From contig JAFAUA010000120.1 in the NCBI GenBank assembly GCA_019243595.1, forward strand, positions 1-13,800: 13,800 nt of DNA. The letters are read 5' to 3'. The stretch is from Acidimicrobiia bacterium (GTDB lineage: Bacteria > Actinomycetota > Acidimicrobiia > Acidimicrobiales > AC-14). Position 1 is the stretch's first letter. The number at the start of each line of letters is the position of its first letter. The notes under the pieces are model-generated. The model was not told the DNA's origin. It saw only the letters and a list, made by a program, of their open reading frames with translations, and made no database searches. The position numbers and the translations under genes were made by a program. This document shows, in pieces, positions 1-5,357 of this stretch.

Positions 1-134
1 TGACGAGAGGGCACACCATGGTGGATGGCCGGCGGGTGCCCCTCGAGGCGGTAGCCGCGGTAGCTCTCGACGAAGGGGCGGAGGGCGGCGGCCGGCTTGC
101 GCAGCGCCATGTCGGTGACCGGTTCCGCCGTCAC
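1..134 (-). CDS. AraC-family transcriptional regulator, N-terminal fragment (runs off the window)
   Basis: Only the first 44 codons lie inside the window; the gene continues leftward. The translated segment contains LRPFVESYRGYRLEG, then HPPAIHHGVPSR. This resembles the start of a common actinobacterial AraC-type regulator family, whose N-terminal domain has a P-P-x-x-H-x-G-x-P-S-R signature before its sensor fold and C-terminal helix-turn-helix. The DNA-binding domain is not visible, so the family call rests on this stretch alone. I chose the GTG at 134 because a -10-like hexamer TACCTT lies exactly 6 nt upstream, the spacing of a leaderless transcript; an in-frame ATG at 110 is the alternative. 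No Shine-Dalgarno precedes either. The target genes cannot be told from the sequence. Confidence 0.6.
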   Translation of the reverse strand, partial: MTAEPVTDMALRKPAAALRPFVESYRGYRLEGHPPAIHHGVPSR

Positions 135-140
135 ACATAG

Positions 141-146
141 AAGGTA
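141..146 (-). promoter_or_regulatory. Putative -10 element of the AraC-type gene (leaderless)
   Basis: Read on the minus strand, TACCTT matches the actinobacterial TANNNT -10 pattern and is followed by six bases (CTATGT) and the GTG start. Transcription would begin at or next to the start codon. No convincing -35 box is seen, which is common in GC-rich Actinomycetota. Confidence 0.4.
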
Positions 147-182
147 CGGCGCGGGTGGTGCCACTACCTGCCGGTGGCGGGG

Positions 183-198
183 CTGGCACCCTTGCCAG
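183..198 (-). terminator. Small hairpin downstream of the small membrane protein gene
   Basis: CTGGCA, a 4-nt loop CCCT, then TGCCAG form a perfect 6-bp inverted repeat in the 111-nt gap between the small membrane protein stop and the AraC-type start. It has no T-run, so it could equally be an operator or chance. The rest of this gap shows nothing I can name. Confidence 0.3.
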
Positions 199-245
199 TC
201 GCACCCAGCCCGCCGACATCCTGCGGGCCGAGTGAGCAGCTTCCG

Positions 246-353
246 CTAGCCGCGGCCTCGCGGGTGCCAGCGGTCGCGCTCCTCGAGAATCACGGCCGCG
301 ACCACGGCGATCATCACCACCGCGCTCACGAGCAGCCACAGCCCGGCGTTCAC
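246..353 (-). CDS. Small single-span membrane protein (35 aa)
   Basis: This is a short frame between pyrE and the AraC-type gene. It begins VNAGLWLLVSAV, continues with a Val/Ala/Ile/Met-rich stretch of about 20 residues (roughly 4-23), and ends in a charged tail, EERDRWHPRGRG. That layout is a membrane helix with a short cytoplasmic basic tail. The GTG at 353 is preceded by GGAAGGGG at a 5-nt spacing, a good ribosome binding site for this genome. An in-frame ATG at 398 would give 50 aa, but it lies inside an inverted repeat (379-406) and has no ribosome binding site, so I prefer the GTG. No family is recognised and no function is proposed. The Shine-Dalgarno, clean hydrophobic span and charged tail argue for a real gene, but it is small enough to be chance. 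Confidence 0.55.
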   Translation of the reverse strand: MNAGLWLLVSAVVMIAVVAAVILEERDRWHPRGRG

Positions 354-378
354 TTCGGCCCCTTCCGTCCACTCCTTG

Positions 379-406
379 CCTGTTCCACTTGTCGGCATGG
401 AACAGG
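379..406 (-). terminator. Inverted repeat downstream of pyrE, putative terminator
   Basis: CCTGTTCCA and TGGAACAGG form a perfect 9-bp inverted repeat around a 10-nt loop, 30 nt after the pyrE stop in the direction of pyrE transcription. There is no following T-run, as in many actinobacterial terminators. It lies just upstream of the small membrane protein gene, so it could also be an operator for that gene. Confidence 0.45.
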
Positions 407-435
407 GCGGGACTTAGACGGGCGTCAGAGAAGGC

Positions 436-1002
436 TCAGGTTCTGACGAGACCTCCGCCGACCGGCTCGATGCCGAGGTCGCGGTAGGTGACGACCGGGA
501 TGTAGGGGATCTCGCGCTCGCGGAAGTACTGGCCGGCGATCTCGCCGCGGTCGACGAGCGTGGCGGCGGCGACCACCGTGGCACCCAGAGCAGTGATGGC
601 GTCGTGGGCCTTCTGGATGGAGCCGCCAGTGGTGACGATGTCGTCGACCAGGAAGACGCGCCAGCCCTCGCCGACCTTGGCTCCCTCGACGAGCTTGTTG
701 GTGCCCCGACCCTTGGGCTCCTTGCGCACGACGAACCACTCCTTGCCGGCCAGGACCGCGAGGACGTGGGCGAACTGGTCGGCGCCCATCGTCAGGCCAC
801 CGACGGCGTCGAACTCGACGTCGCCCACGTTGTCGAGGATCGCCTCGCACGCCAGCTTGAGGTCGGCGCCGCGGGACAGCGCCGCCTTGGCGTCGATGAA
901 GTCGCGGCTCAGCTCCCCCGACGCCAGCGTGACCGGCTCGGGGAGCCGCAGCAGCCCCCGATCCCGGATGACCTCGATGACCTGCTCACGGCGTGTGCTC
1001 AC
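436..1002 (-). CDS. pyrE: Orotate phosphoribosyltransferase
   Basis: OPRTase joins orotate to PRPP to make orotidine 5'-phosphate, the fifth step of pyrimidine synthesis, in the cytoplasm. The 188-aa length fits the family. The PRPP-binding signature RVFLVDDIVTTGGS is at residues 115-128, with the VDD acidic pair and TTGGS loop. The RKEPKGRGT segment (93-101) matches the mobile catalytic loop (usually RKxxKxHG; here Arg replaces His). SRDFIDAK (32-39) is the usual N-terminal substrate segment. The frame stays open far upstream, but that part is antisense to the GNAT gene; the GTG at 1002 gives the family length. TACACT lies exactly 6 nt upstream, suggesting a leaderless mRNA. The gene stands apart from other pyr genes; the facing gene is a small GNAT. 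A related PRTase specificity is possible but less likely. Confidence 0.9.
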   Translation of the reverse strand: MSTRREQVIEVIRDRGLLRLPEPVTLASGELSRDFIDAKAALSRGADLKLACEAILDNVGDVEFDAVGGLTMGADQFAHVLAVLAGKEWFVVRKEPKGRGTNKLVEGAKVGEGWRVFLVDDIVTTGGSIQKAHDAITALGATVVAAATLVDRGEIAGQYFREREIPYIPVVTYRDLGIEPVGGGLVRT

Positions 1003-1008
1003 GAGGCG

Positions 1009-1014
1009 AGTGTA
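1009..1014 (-). promoter_or_regulatory. Putative -10 element of pyrE (leaderless)
   Basis: On the minus strand TACACT matches TANNNT and is separated from the pyrE GTG by six bases (CGCCTC), so the predicted transcript starts at the start codon. There is no Shine-Dalgarno for pyrE, which agrees with a leaderless start. Confidence 0.45.
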
Positions 1015-1043
1015 GGTAGGGGAGCGATCGGGGGTAGGTATGG
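1012..1043. repeat. Direct repeat GTAGGTA-N-GG in the pyrE/GNAT divergent promoter region
   Basis: GTAGGTAGGG (1012-1021) and GTAGGTATGG (1034-1043) match at 9 of 10 positions and are offset by 22 bp, about two helical turns. They occupy nearly the whole 45-bp region between two divergent starts and overlap the pyrE -10. They may be paired binding sites for a regulator, or simply share promoter-like bases. Confidence 0.4.
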
Positions 1044-1047
1044 CGTG

Positions 1048-1329
1048 ATGGCGAACGAAGTCCGCAACAACACCGAACACTCCCGGTACGAGCTGGTCGT
1101 CGACGGCGAGGTCGTGGGCGTCGCCGACTACCGCGACGAGGGCGACGTGCGGGTGTTCCCGCACACCCAGATCAAGGCCAGCCTCCGCGGCCAGGGCCTC
1201 GGTGCGGAGATGGTGCGGGGCGCCCTCGACGACACCCGCTCGACCGGCCACCAGGTCGTCCCCGCCTGCTGGTACGTCGCCGAGTTCATCGACGCCAACC
1301 CCGAGTACCGGGACCTGCTCGCCGCGTAA
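1048..1329 (+). CDS. Short GNAT-fold acetyltransferase-like protein (YjdJ type)
   Basis: This 93-aa protein matches the compact GCN5-related family (Pfam N-acetyltransferase type PF14542, like E. coli YjdJ). Features in order are a short N-terminal strand pair (YELVVDGEVVGVADYR), the FPHTQI segment, the acetyl-CoA loop LRGQGLG (residues 50-56), and the C-terminal VVPACWYVAEFIDANPEY, which matches the family's conserved C-x-Y-V-x-x-[FY] ending. Members are much shorter than normal GNATs, and most lack a known substrate. The ATG at 1048 is preceded directly by an in-frame GTG, so a one-residue longer start is possible. A TAGGTA hexamer lies 7 nt upstream, hinting at a leaderless start. It diverges from pyrE and converges on rmuC across a strong hairpin. 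Confidence 0.85.
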   Translation: MANEVRNNTEHSRYELVVDGEVVGVADYRDEGDVRVFPHTQIKASLRGQGLGAEMVRGALDDTRSTGHQVVPACWYVAEFIDANPEYRDLLAA

Positions 1330-1333
1330 GCCT

Positions 1334-1369
1334 GCCGGTTCAGGCCTCCTGCCCGAGGTCTGAACCGGC
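1334..1369. terminator. Bidirectional hairpin terminator between the GNAT gene and rmuC
   Basis: The arms 1334-1348 and 1355-1369 pair over 15 positions with one G-T wobble around a 6-nt loop (CTGCCC). The outer nine pairs are GCCGGTTCA against TGAACCGGC. It begins 5 nt after the GNAT stop and overlaps the last codons and stop of rmuC (stop at 1340-1342). It is near-symmetric, so it could end transcription from both sides. There is no clear T-run. Confidence 0.7.
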
Positions 1370-2338
1370 CAGGACCTCTACGGCCGGCACCTGGTCGCGC
1401 CGGCGCACGTCCTCCACCCGGTCGAGCTGGCGCTCGAGCTGTCGTCGGCGCACGCCGACCATGGCATCGAAGTCCTTCTGCAGAGCATCGAGGCGCCGCC
1501 CGACGCAGTCCATCTTCTCGGTGAAGGCGGCCCACTGCTTGGCGAACCCACCGAGCAGCGCCACGATCTCGCGCGAGCGCTGCTGAAGGCGGAAGCTCTC
1601 GGCCGCCTGGCGGATGACGGCGAGCACCGCGAACAGCGTGGTCGGCGAGCAGAGGACGACCTTGCGCTCCAGTGCGCCTTCGAGCAGTCCCGGGTCCTGT
1701 TCGAAGATGGCGCCGTACAGCTGCTCGTTGGGGATGAACAGCAGGACGACATCGAGCGAGCTGTCGCCCTCCTCGTATCGGCGCTGGGCGAGCTCGGTGA
1801 CGCGCTGGCGCACATCGCGGCGGAACTGCTTGAAGTAGCGCTGACGGTCCAGCTCGCTCTCGGCCTCGACGGCGCGCACGTAGTTGTCGAGCGGGAACTT
1901 CACGTCCATGTGGCAGACCTGGTTGCCCGGCAACAGGAACGTGAAGTCGGGAATGCCGCCGTCGCCGGTGGCGGTCTGTTTTCGATAGTTGACGTGCTCG
2001 ACGAGCCCCGCCGCCCGCAGCACGTCCTCGGCCATGCGCTCGCCCCACTGGCCGCGGCTCTTGGTGCCGGCGAGCGCCTCCCGCAGGCGGCCGGTCGTGT
2101 CGGTCAGTGCTGCCGTCTGCTGGCTCGCCATCCGCAGCTGGGCGGACAGCTCACCGAACTTCGCCTCCCGGTCGCGCTCGAGCTCGCGAACGAGCCCGTC
2201 CATCCGGTCGAGCGCGGAGCGCATCTCGGCGAGATCGCGGCGGTCGACGCGCGGTGTGTTCTCGCGACGGGCGAACAGCACGGCGGCGACGACGGCGACA
2301 ACCACGACGGCGGCGGCGATGACCACTGCAACTTCCAT
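1340..2338 (-). CDS. rmuC: DNA recombination protein RmuC homologue
   Basis: RmuC proteins limit rearrangement at inverted repeats and carry a PD-(D/E)xK nuclease-like domain; the exact reaction is not settled. This copy has 332 residues, shorter than the ~475 aa of E. coli but normal for the shorter bacterial versions. Residues 3-23 form a Val/Ala membrane anchor, and residues 30-90 look like a charged coiled coil. The nuclease-like domain follows, with GQWGE (96-100), PDF (130-132) and MDVKFP (144-149), which supply the acidic and D-x-K residues. A C-terminal helical region ends in QEA. I prefer ATG 2338, since a TATGGT hexamer lies 8 nt upstream; an in-frame TTG at 2347 adds three residues. 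The last codons form one arm of the shared terminator hairpin. Confidence 0.9.
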   Translation of the reverse strand: MEVAVVIAAAVVVVAVVAAVLFARRENTPRVDRRDLAEMRSALDRMDGLVRELERDREAKFGELSAQLRMASQQTAALTDTTGRLREALAGTKSRGQWGERMAEDVLRAAGLVEHVNYRKQTATGDGGIPDFTFLLPGNQVCHMDVKFPLDNYVRAVEAESELDRQRYFKQFRRDVRQRVTELAQRRYEEGDSSLDVVLLFIPNEQLYGAIFEQDPGLLEGALERKVVLCSPTTLFAVLAVIRQAAESFRLQQRSREIVALLGGFAKQWAAFTEKMDCVGRRLDALQKDFDAMVGVRRRQLERQLDRVEDVRRRDQVPAVEVLAGSDLGQEA

Positions 2339-2365
2339 ACCTGCCAACCATACGAAGGGGGTATG
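2335..2365. promoter_or_regulatory. rmuC promoter region with three CCATAC/GTATG half-sites
   Basis: CCATAC occurs at 2335-2340 and 2348-2353, and GTATG at 2361-2365. The last two form a 5-bp inverted repeat with a 7-nt spacer, and the first two are direct repeats 13 bp apart. The minus-strand hexamer TATGGT (2352-2347) fits a -10 box 8 nt before the rmuC ATG. The repeats could be an operator; they could also be chance in a short intergenic region. Confidence 0.35.
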
Positions 2366-2395
2366 ACAGGAAGGCGCGAGGCGTCTGACCTGCGG

Positions 2396-2962
2396 TTATG
2401 GCTTCCAGACGTCGTCGACCATGGCCAGCACATCGATCTCCCGGTGGCGTCGCGCCTCGGGTGCCTCGACCCGTTCGGCGACGTCGGCCGCGGCCCGTGT
2501 CCGGACCTCGTCGTCGATGTTGCCGAGAATCTGGATGAGGCGTCCGGAGCGGTCGCCCGAGTCGAGCTCAACGCCGATGTCGTGCGGCGACGGGGACTCG
2601 ACGTCGATGACCAGCCGCAGCGGCGACATCGTACGGACGACCAACCGCAGAGGAATCGTGAGCGCGCCCCGGTAGCGCTTGTTCAGCACCGGGGCCTTGA
2701 CCGCCAGCGTGCAGTCGAGGCGCACGACGGCCGAGAACCGCAGCGAGTCGTCGTCTTCTCCCGCGGGCGACACGTCGACGCCGGCCAGCGTGCCCCGCAC
2801 GCTTGCCCGCGCCGCATTTCCGGGACCGGCGGCGATAGGGCCCACCTCGATCCGCTCGCCGACGACCGATGCGATCGTGGCCGCGACTCGAGCGGCTGTG
2901 ACGACCTCGTGCATGAAGCTGCGCCCGAACTGGTCGAAGGAGATGTACTCGTCGCCGGTCAA
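2396..2962 (-). CDS. Conserved actinobacterial protein of unknown function (188 aa)
   Basis: The protein opens with TGDEYISFDQFGRSFMHEVV, which resembles from memory the start of an uncharacterised family widespread in Actinomycetota (Y-I-S-F-D-x-F-G-R-x-F). Further features are EVGPIAAGPGNAA (residues ~39-51), a run of alternating hydrophobic residues (~75-130) suggesting a beta-rich fold, the segment VIDVESPSPHDIGVEL, and a helical C-terminus (GRLIQILGNIDDEVRTRAAA). No signal peptide, membrane span or catalytic motif is visible, and no enzyme class is suggested. The start is an unusual TTG at 2962, the first usable start after an in-frame TAG at 2975-2977; the conserved N-terminus begins right after it. 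It lies 53 nt after the methyltransferase and 57 nt before rmuC on the same strand, so co-transcription is possible but not shown. Confidence 0.7.
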   Translation of the reverse strand: MTGDEYISFDQFGRSFMHEVVTAARVAATIASVVGERIEVGPIAAGPGNAARASVRGTLAGVDVSPAGEDDDSLRFSAVVRLDCTLAVKAPVLNKRYRGALTIPLRLVVRTMSPLRLVIDVESPSPHDIGVELDSGDRSGRLIQILGNIDDEVRTRAAADVAERVEAPEARRHREIDVLAMVDDVWKP

Positions 2963-3015
2963 CAGCGACGCAAGCTACGTCGTCAGGCGCACGGCCGGTG
3001 CCAGAGCGGGTTGAG

Positions 3016-3852
3016 CTACGCGGCGCGGGCGCTGACGCCGAGCGCGAGCGACGGCAGCTCGAGTCCGCCGCCGGCGACGAGATACGGCTCAACCATCTGT
3101 GTGAGCGTCGACTTGATCGCGGCCTGGCCGTCGGCATCCAAGGAGCGGACGATCCCCGACATGGGCCCCGCGATCTCGGTCTGCACGTCCCAGTACTCGT
3201 TGACGCTGACGTAGTGCTGGGCGCCGGGAACCTCCTCGACCTCGACGTCGGTGAAGCCGGCTTCTTCGAGCACGTGACGATTGATCTCGGGAGTCGCGAG
3301 CGAGAACACACCGCCGGGGCCGCCCGGGTCTCCTCCGGGTGTGTGGCCGTGCTGCAGCAGGGCGCCGACCAGTTGCGTGAGCCACGGGTTGCGGTCGAAG
3401 GGACCCCAGACGCCGTACGACAGCCGCCCGCCGTCGCGCACAACCCGGCGGCACTCGGCGAACGCCGCTTCGCGCTCGGGCACCAGCATGAGGCCGAACC
3501 GCGAGAGCACGCCGTCGACGCTGGCGTCAGGCAGATCGATGTTGGCGGCATCGATGACGCGGAACTCGACGTTGGTCAGACCGCGCGCTTCCGCACCGCG
3601 CCGGGCAGCGGCGACCATGCCCGGGTTGAGGTCGCTCGAGATCAGCCGCCCGTCCGGGCCGATCCGCTCGGCGACGAGGAACCCAGTCTCACCTGGGCCC
3701 GACGTCAGCTCGAGAATCGTCTGACCGGGCCGCGGTTCGAGGTGGCGCACGATCCACTCGGACAGCTCGCGCTGGCCCTCGAACAGGCGCGTGCGGTGGC
3801 GTTCCCACGCGGCGGCGATCGCCTCGCCGGAGAAGCTGGGCTCTTCGGCCAT
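3016..3852 (-). CDS. Class I SAM-dependent methyltransferase
   Basis: This 278-aa protein has a Rossmann-type methyltransferase fold. SAM-binding motif I is ILELTSGPGETG (residues 46-57), an E-L-x-S-G-P-G variant of the usual D-x-G-x-G-x-G. The acidic residue ending strand 2 is in ISSDLNP (71-77). Motif II is near VIDAANIDLPDASVDGVLSRFG (99-120), and the post-motif helix and strand are AFAECRRVVRDGGRLSYGVWG (130-150). This is the UbiE/Methyltransf_11 arrangement, acting on a small molecule; the C-terminal ~120 residues should hold the substrate site and give no clue. The frame stays open upstream, but ATG 3852 begins the conserved part, lies 11 nt after the preceding gene's stop and follows GGAGG closely. 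It is probably co-transcribed with the 270-aa protein. The substrate is unknown. Confidence 0.85.
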   Translation of the reverse strand: MAEEPSFSGEAIAAAWERHRTRLFEGQRELSEWIVRHLEPRPGQTILELTSGPGETGFLVAERIGPDGRLISSDLNPGMVAAARRGAEARGLTNVEFRVIDAANIDLPDASVDGVLSRFGLMLVPEREAAFAECRRVVRDGGRLSYGVWGPFDRNPWLTQLVGALLQHGHTPGGDPGGPGGVFSLATPEINRHVLEEAGFTDVEVEEVPGAQHYVSVNEYWDVQTEIAGPMSGIVRSLDADGQAAIKSTLTQMVEPYLVAGGGLELPSLALGVSARAA

Positions 3853-3863
3853 CGCCTCCGAAC

Positions 3864-4676
3864 CTACGCGGCCTTTCGGCGAACGTGGGCGCGCAGGCCC
3901 CAGGCCCGCAGCTGGCGGCGCACCTGGGTGAACGCCTCGGGTGTGCACGCCCGGCGCGTCTCCTCGAGGAGGTGGTCGTAGGACGGCATGCCACCGATCA
4001 CCCAGCGGGAGAACATGCCCTCGTCCATCCACGCCGCGATGTCGGGCGTGAGGTCGGCGACGATGTTGTCGCGCTTGGCCGCCAAGCCGCGCAGCGTCTC
4101 CCACGAACCCTCGTCGGCCAGCTCCTTGTGACGCTCGAGCGACGACCGCAGCTGACACCACGGCACGCGCCGGTGCTCGCGCGGCCCTTCACCGATGATG
4201 TACAGAAGCTGCATGCGCGCTACCCAGCCGGCGAAGGGGACGTCGGGCGGCGCCGTTTCAAGTCCCAGCGCGCGCTTGAGGGCGTCGAGCACCATCCCGA
4301 CGCCTTCGCCCATCTGCTCGAGCTCGCCGCCGGCCATCCGCACGCCCGACGCGACCGCGCCGCTGCGGGCAACGAGCGTCGTGGTGCGGACACGCATCCG
4401 TCCCTTCGACTGCGACGGTCGCACGGCGCTGTCCATCGACGCCGCCCATCCTTCGGCGGACACGCCGCTCGCCTGCCATTCCGCCGGGGCCGTAAAGCCG
4501 AGCAGCGTGTCGAGAGGATGGCCGTCGATCGGCTTGGTTCCGAGGTCGCCGCCGTCCGCGTCGACCGACGTGAGGCGGAGCAACAGGTGGCCGTGGTTCC
4601 AGCCGTTTCCTTCGACGCCGGCGTCGACCATGGCCACCAGAGCCTCTAGCTGTTCGTTGGTGATGAGATCGCTCAT
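3864..4676 (-). CDS. Hypothetical protein (270 aa), unknown function
   Basis: I do not recognise this family. The N-terminal ~125 residues (MSDLITNEQLEALVAMVDAG, then GWNHGHLLLRL, TLLGFTAPAEWQASGV, RMRVRTTTLVARSGAVASGV) look like a mixed alpha/beta domain, with strands ending in the RVRTTTLVAR segment. The C-terminal half is mostly helical and rich in Trp, Arg and Glu (WVARMQLLYIIGEG, MFSRWVIGGMPSYDHLLEETRR), with a basic end, HVRRKAA. No membrane span, signal peptide, nucleotide-binding loop or metal motif is visible. The ATG at 4676 is the first start, with no Shine-Dalgarno. It lies 23 nt after the acetyltransferase stop and 11 nt before the methyltransferase start, so the three probably form one transcript. 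Upper-case third-position GC agrees with a real coding sequence. Confidence 0.75.
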   Translation of the reverse strand: MSDLITNEQLEALVAMVDAGVEGNGWNHGHLLLRLTSVDADGGDLGTKPIDGHPLDTLLGFTAPAEWQASGVSAEGWAASMDSAVRPSQSKGRMRVRTTTLVARSGAVASGVRMAGGELEQMGEGVGMVLDALKRALGLETAPPDVPFAGWVARMQLLYIIGEGPREHRRVPWCQLRSSLERHKELADEGSWETLRGLAAKRDNIVADLTPDIAAWMDEGMFSRWVIGGMPSYDHLLEETRRACTPEAFTQVRRQLRAWGLRAHVRRKAA

Positions 4677-4699
4677 GGGGCGATGCTGGCGAGCGCGCC

Positions 4700-5224
4700 T
4701 TACGCCGGTCTGTCAGCCACCATCAACTTCGCCGGTCCGAACCTGTCAGGGACCGTGGCGAGGAAGCGAAACCCGGCCTTCTCGAGGGCGCGCCACGAGG
4801 CGACGTTCGCTTCCAGCGGATCGGCCGCCGCTTGGGTCCAGTCCGGGTGGAGACCGAAGACGACGTCGGTCGTGAAGGCGCGGATGACCGCCGGCCCGAT
4901 CCCCCGGCCGCGATCAGCGGCGTCCCCGATCAGGTAGTCGATGCCCGCCGCCGTGCGGTCGATGCCGGCGGCCCACCAATGCGCCACGTCGTCGGCCTCG
5001 TCCTCAGTGGGCCAGCACTGAATCCAGCCGACGTCCCGGCCGTCGACCGACGCGATCCAGAACTCGGTCTCGTCGGGTTCCCGGCCCGAGCCGTAGTCGC
5101 GTACGACGCCCTCCCATGACACGTCGTCGCCTTCCCACCAGCGCACGACAGGCGGATCGTTGAGCCAGCGGTGCAGGAGCGGCAGGTCGTCGTCGACCAT
5201 GCGGCGGAACGTGACCTCCACCAC
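4700..5224 (-). CDS. GNAT acetyltransferase resembling aminoglycoside 6'-N-acetyltransferases
   Basis: This 174-aa GNAT protein transfers acetyl from acetyl-CoA. It follows the AAC(6')-Ib/RimJ-L-like layout throughout: DDDLPLLHRWLNDPPVVRWWEG (11-32) parallels the W-L-N ... W-W-G start, GIDYLIGDAADRGRGIG (94-110) contains the acetyl-CoA loop R-G-R-G-I-G, and a D-P ... N ... A-L-E-K-A-G-F block (135-152) is the usual GNAT end, with GPAKLMV near the C-terminus. AAC(6') enzymes of this type modify aminoglycosides, but siderophore and other amine acetyltransferases share the fold, so resistance is only inferred. The frame is open upstream as antisense of the next gene; GTG 5224 and GTG 5221 are the plausible starts. 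It heads a minus-strand series with 23 nt to the next gene. Confidence 0.8.
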   Translation of the reverse strand: MVEVTFRRMVDDDLPLLHRWLNDPPVVRWWEGDDVSWEGVVRDYGSGREPDETEFWIASVDGRDVGWIQCWPTEDEADDVAHWWAAGIDRTAAGIDYLIGDAADRGRGIGPAVIRAFTTDVVFGLHPDWTQAAADPLEANVASWRALEKAGFRFLATVPDRFGPAKLMVADRPA

Positions 5225-5357
5225 TCCATCACTAGTCCGTCGGGGTGGTCCCCCCGTCGAAGCGGCATCAGGAGAACCATTTAGTTGTTGTACAGAGCAG
5301 CCGAACAAAAGACGAGGGCTGTCATGCCGGAGAAGACACGAAGAGGGGAACTGTGAC

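Noticed and set aside
174..446. 90-codon plus-strand frame over the region left of pyrE
   Set aside because: It has no ribosome binding site or recognisable domain. The small membrane protein on the opposite strand fits the sequence better.
1003..1251. Long N-terminal extension of pyrE (in-frame start at 1251)
   Set aside because: That stretch is antisense to the conserved GNAT gene and would make PyrE far longer than its family. GTG 1002 gives the normal length.
1910..3214. 434-codon open frame on the plus strand
   Set aside because: It is antisense across rmuC, the 188-aa gene and the methyltransferase end, with no domain and a low-complexity composition. Spanning several genes marks it as a shadow.
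3853..4161. N-terminal extension of the methyltransferase
   Set aside because: The extra residues are the out-of-frame shadow of the 270-aa gene. The conserved part starts at ATG 3852.
5225..5357. GC-rich CGGGG...CCCCG inverted repeat and possible promoters between the acetyltransferase and membrane protein genes
   Set aside because: The pairing is short and mostly a C/G run. No hexamer pair was convincing, so I do not call an element.
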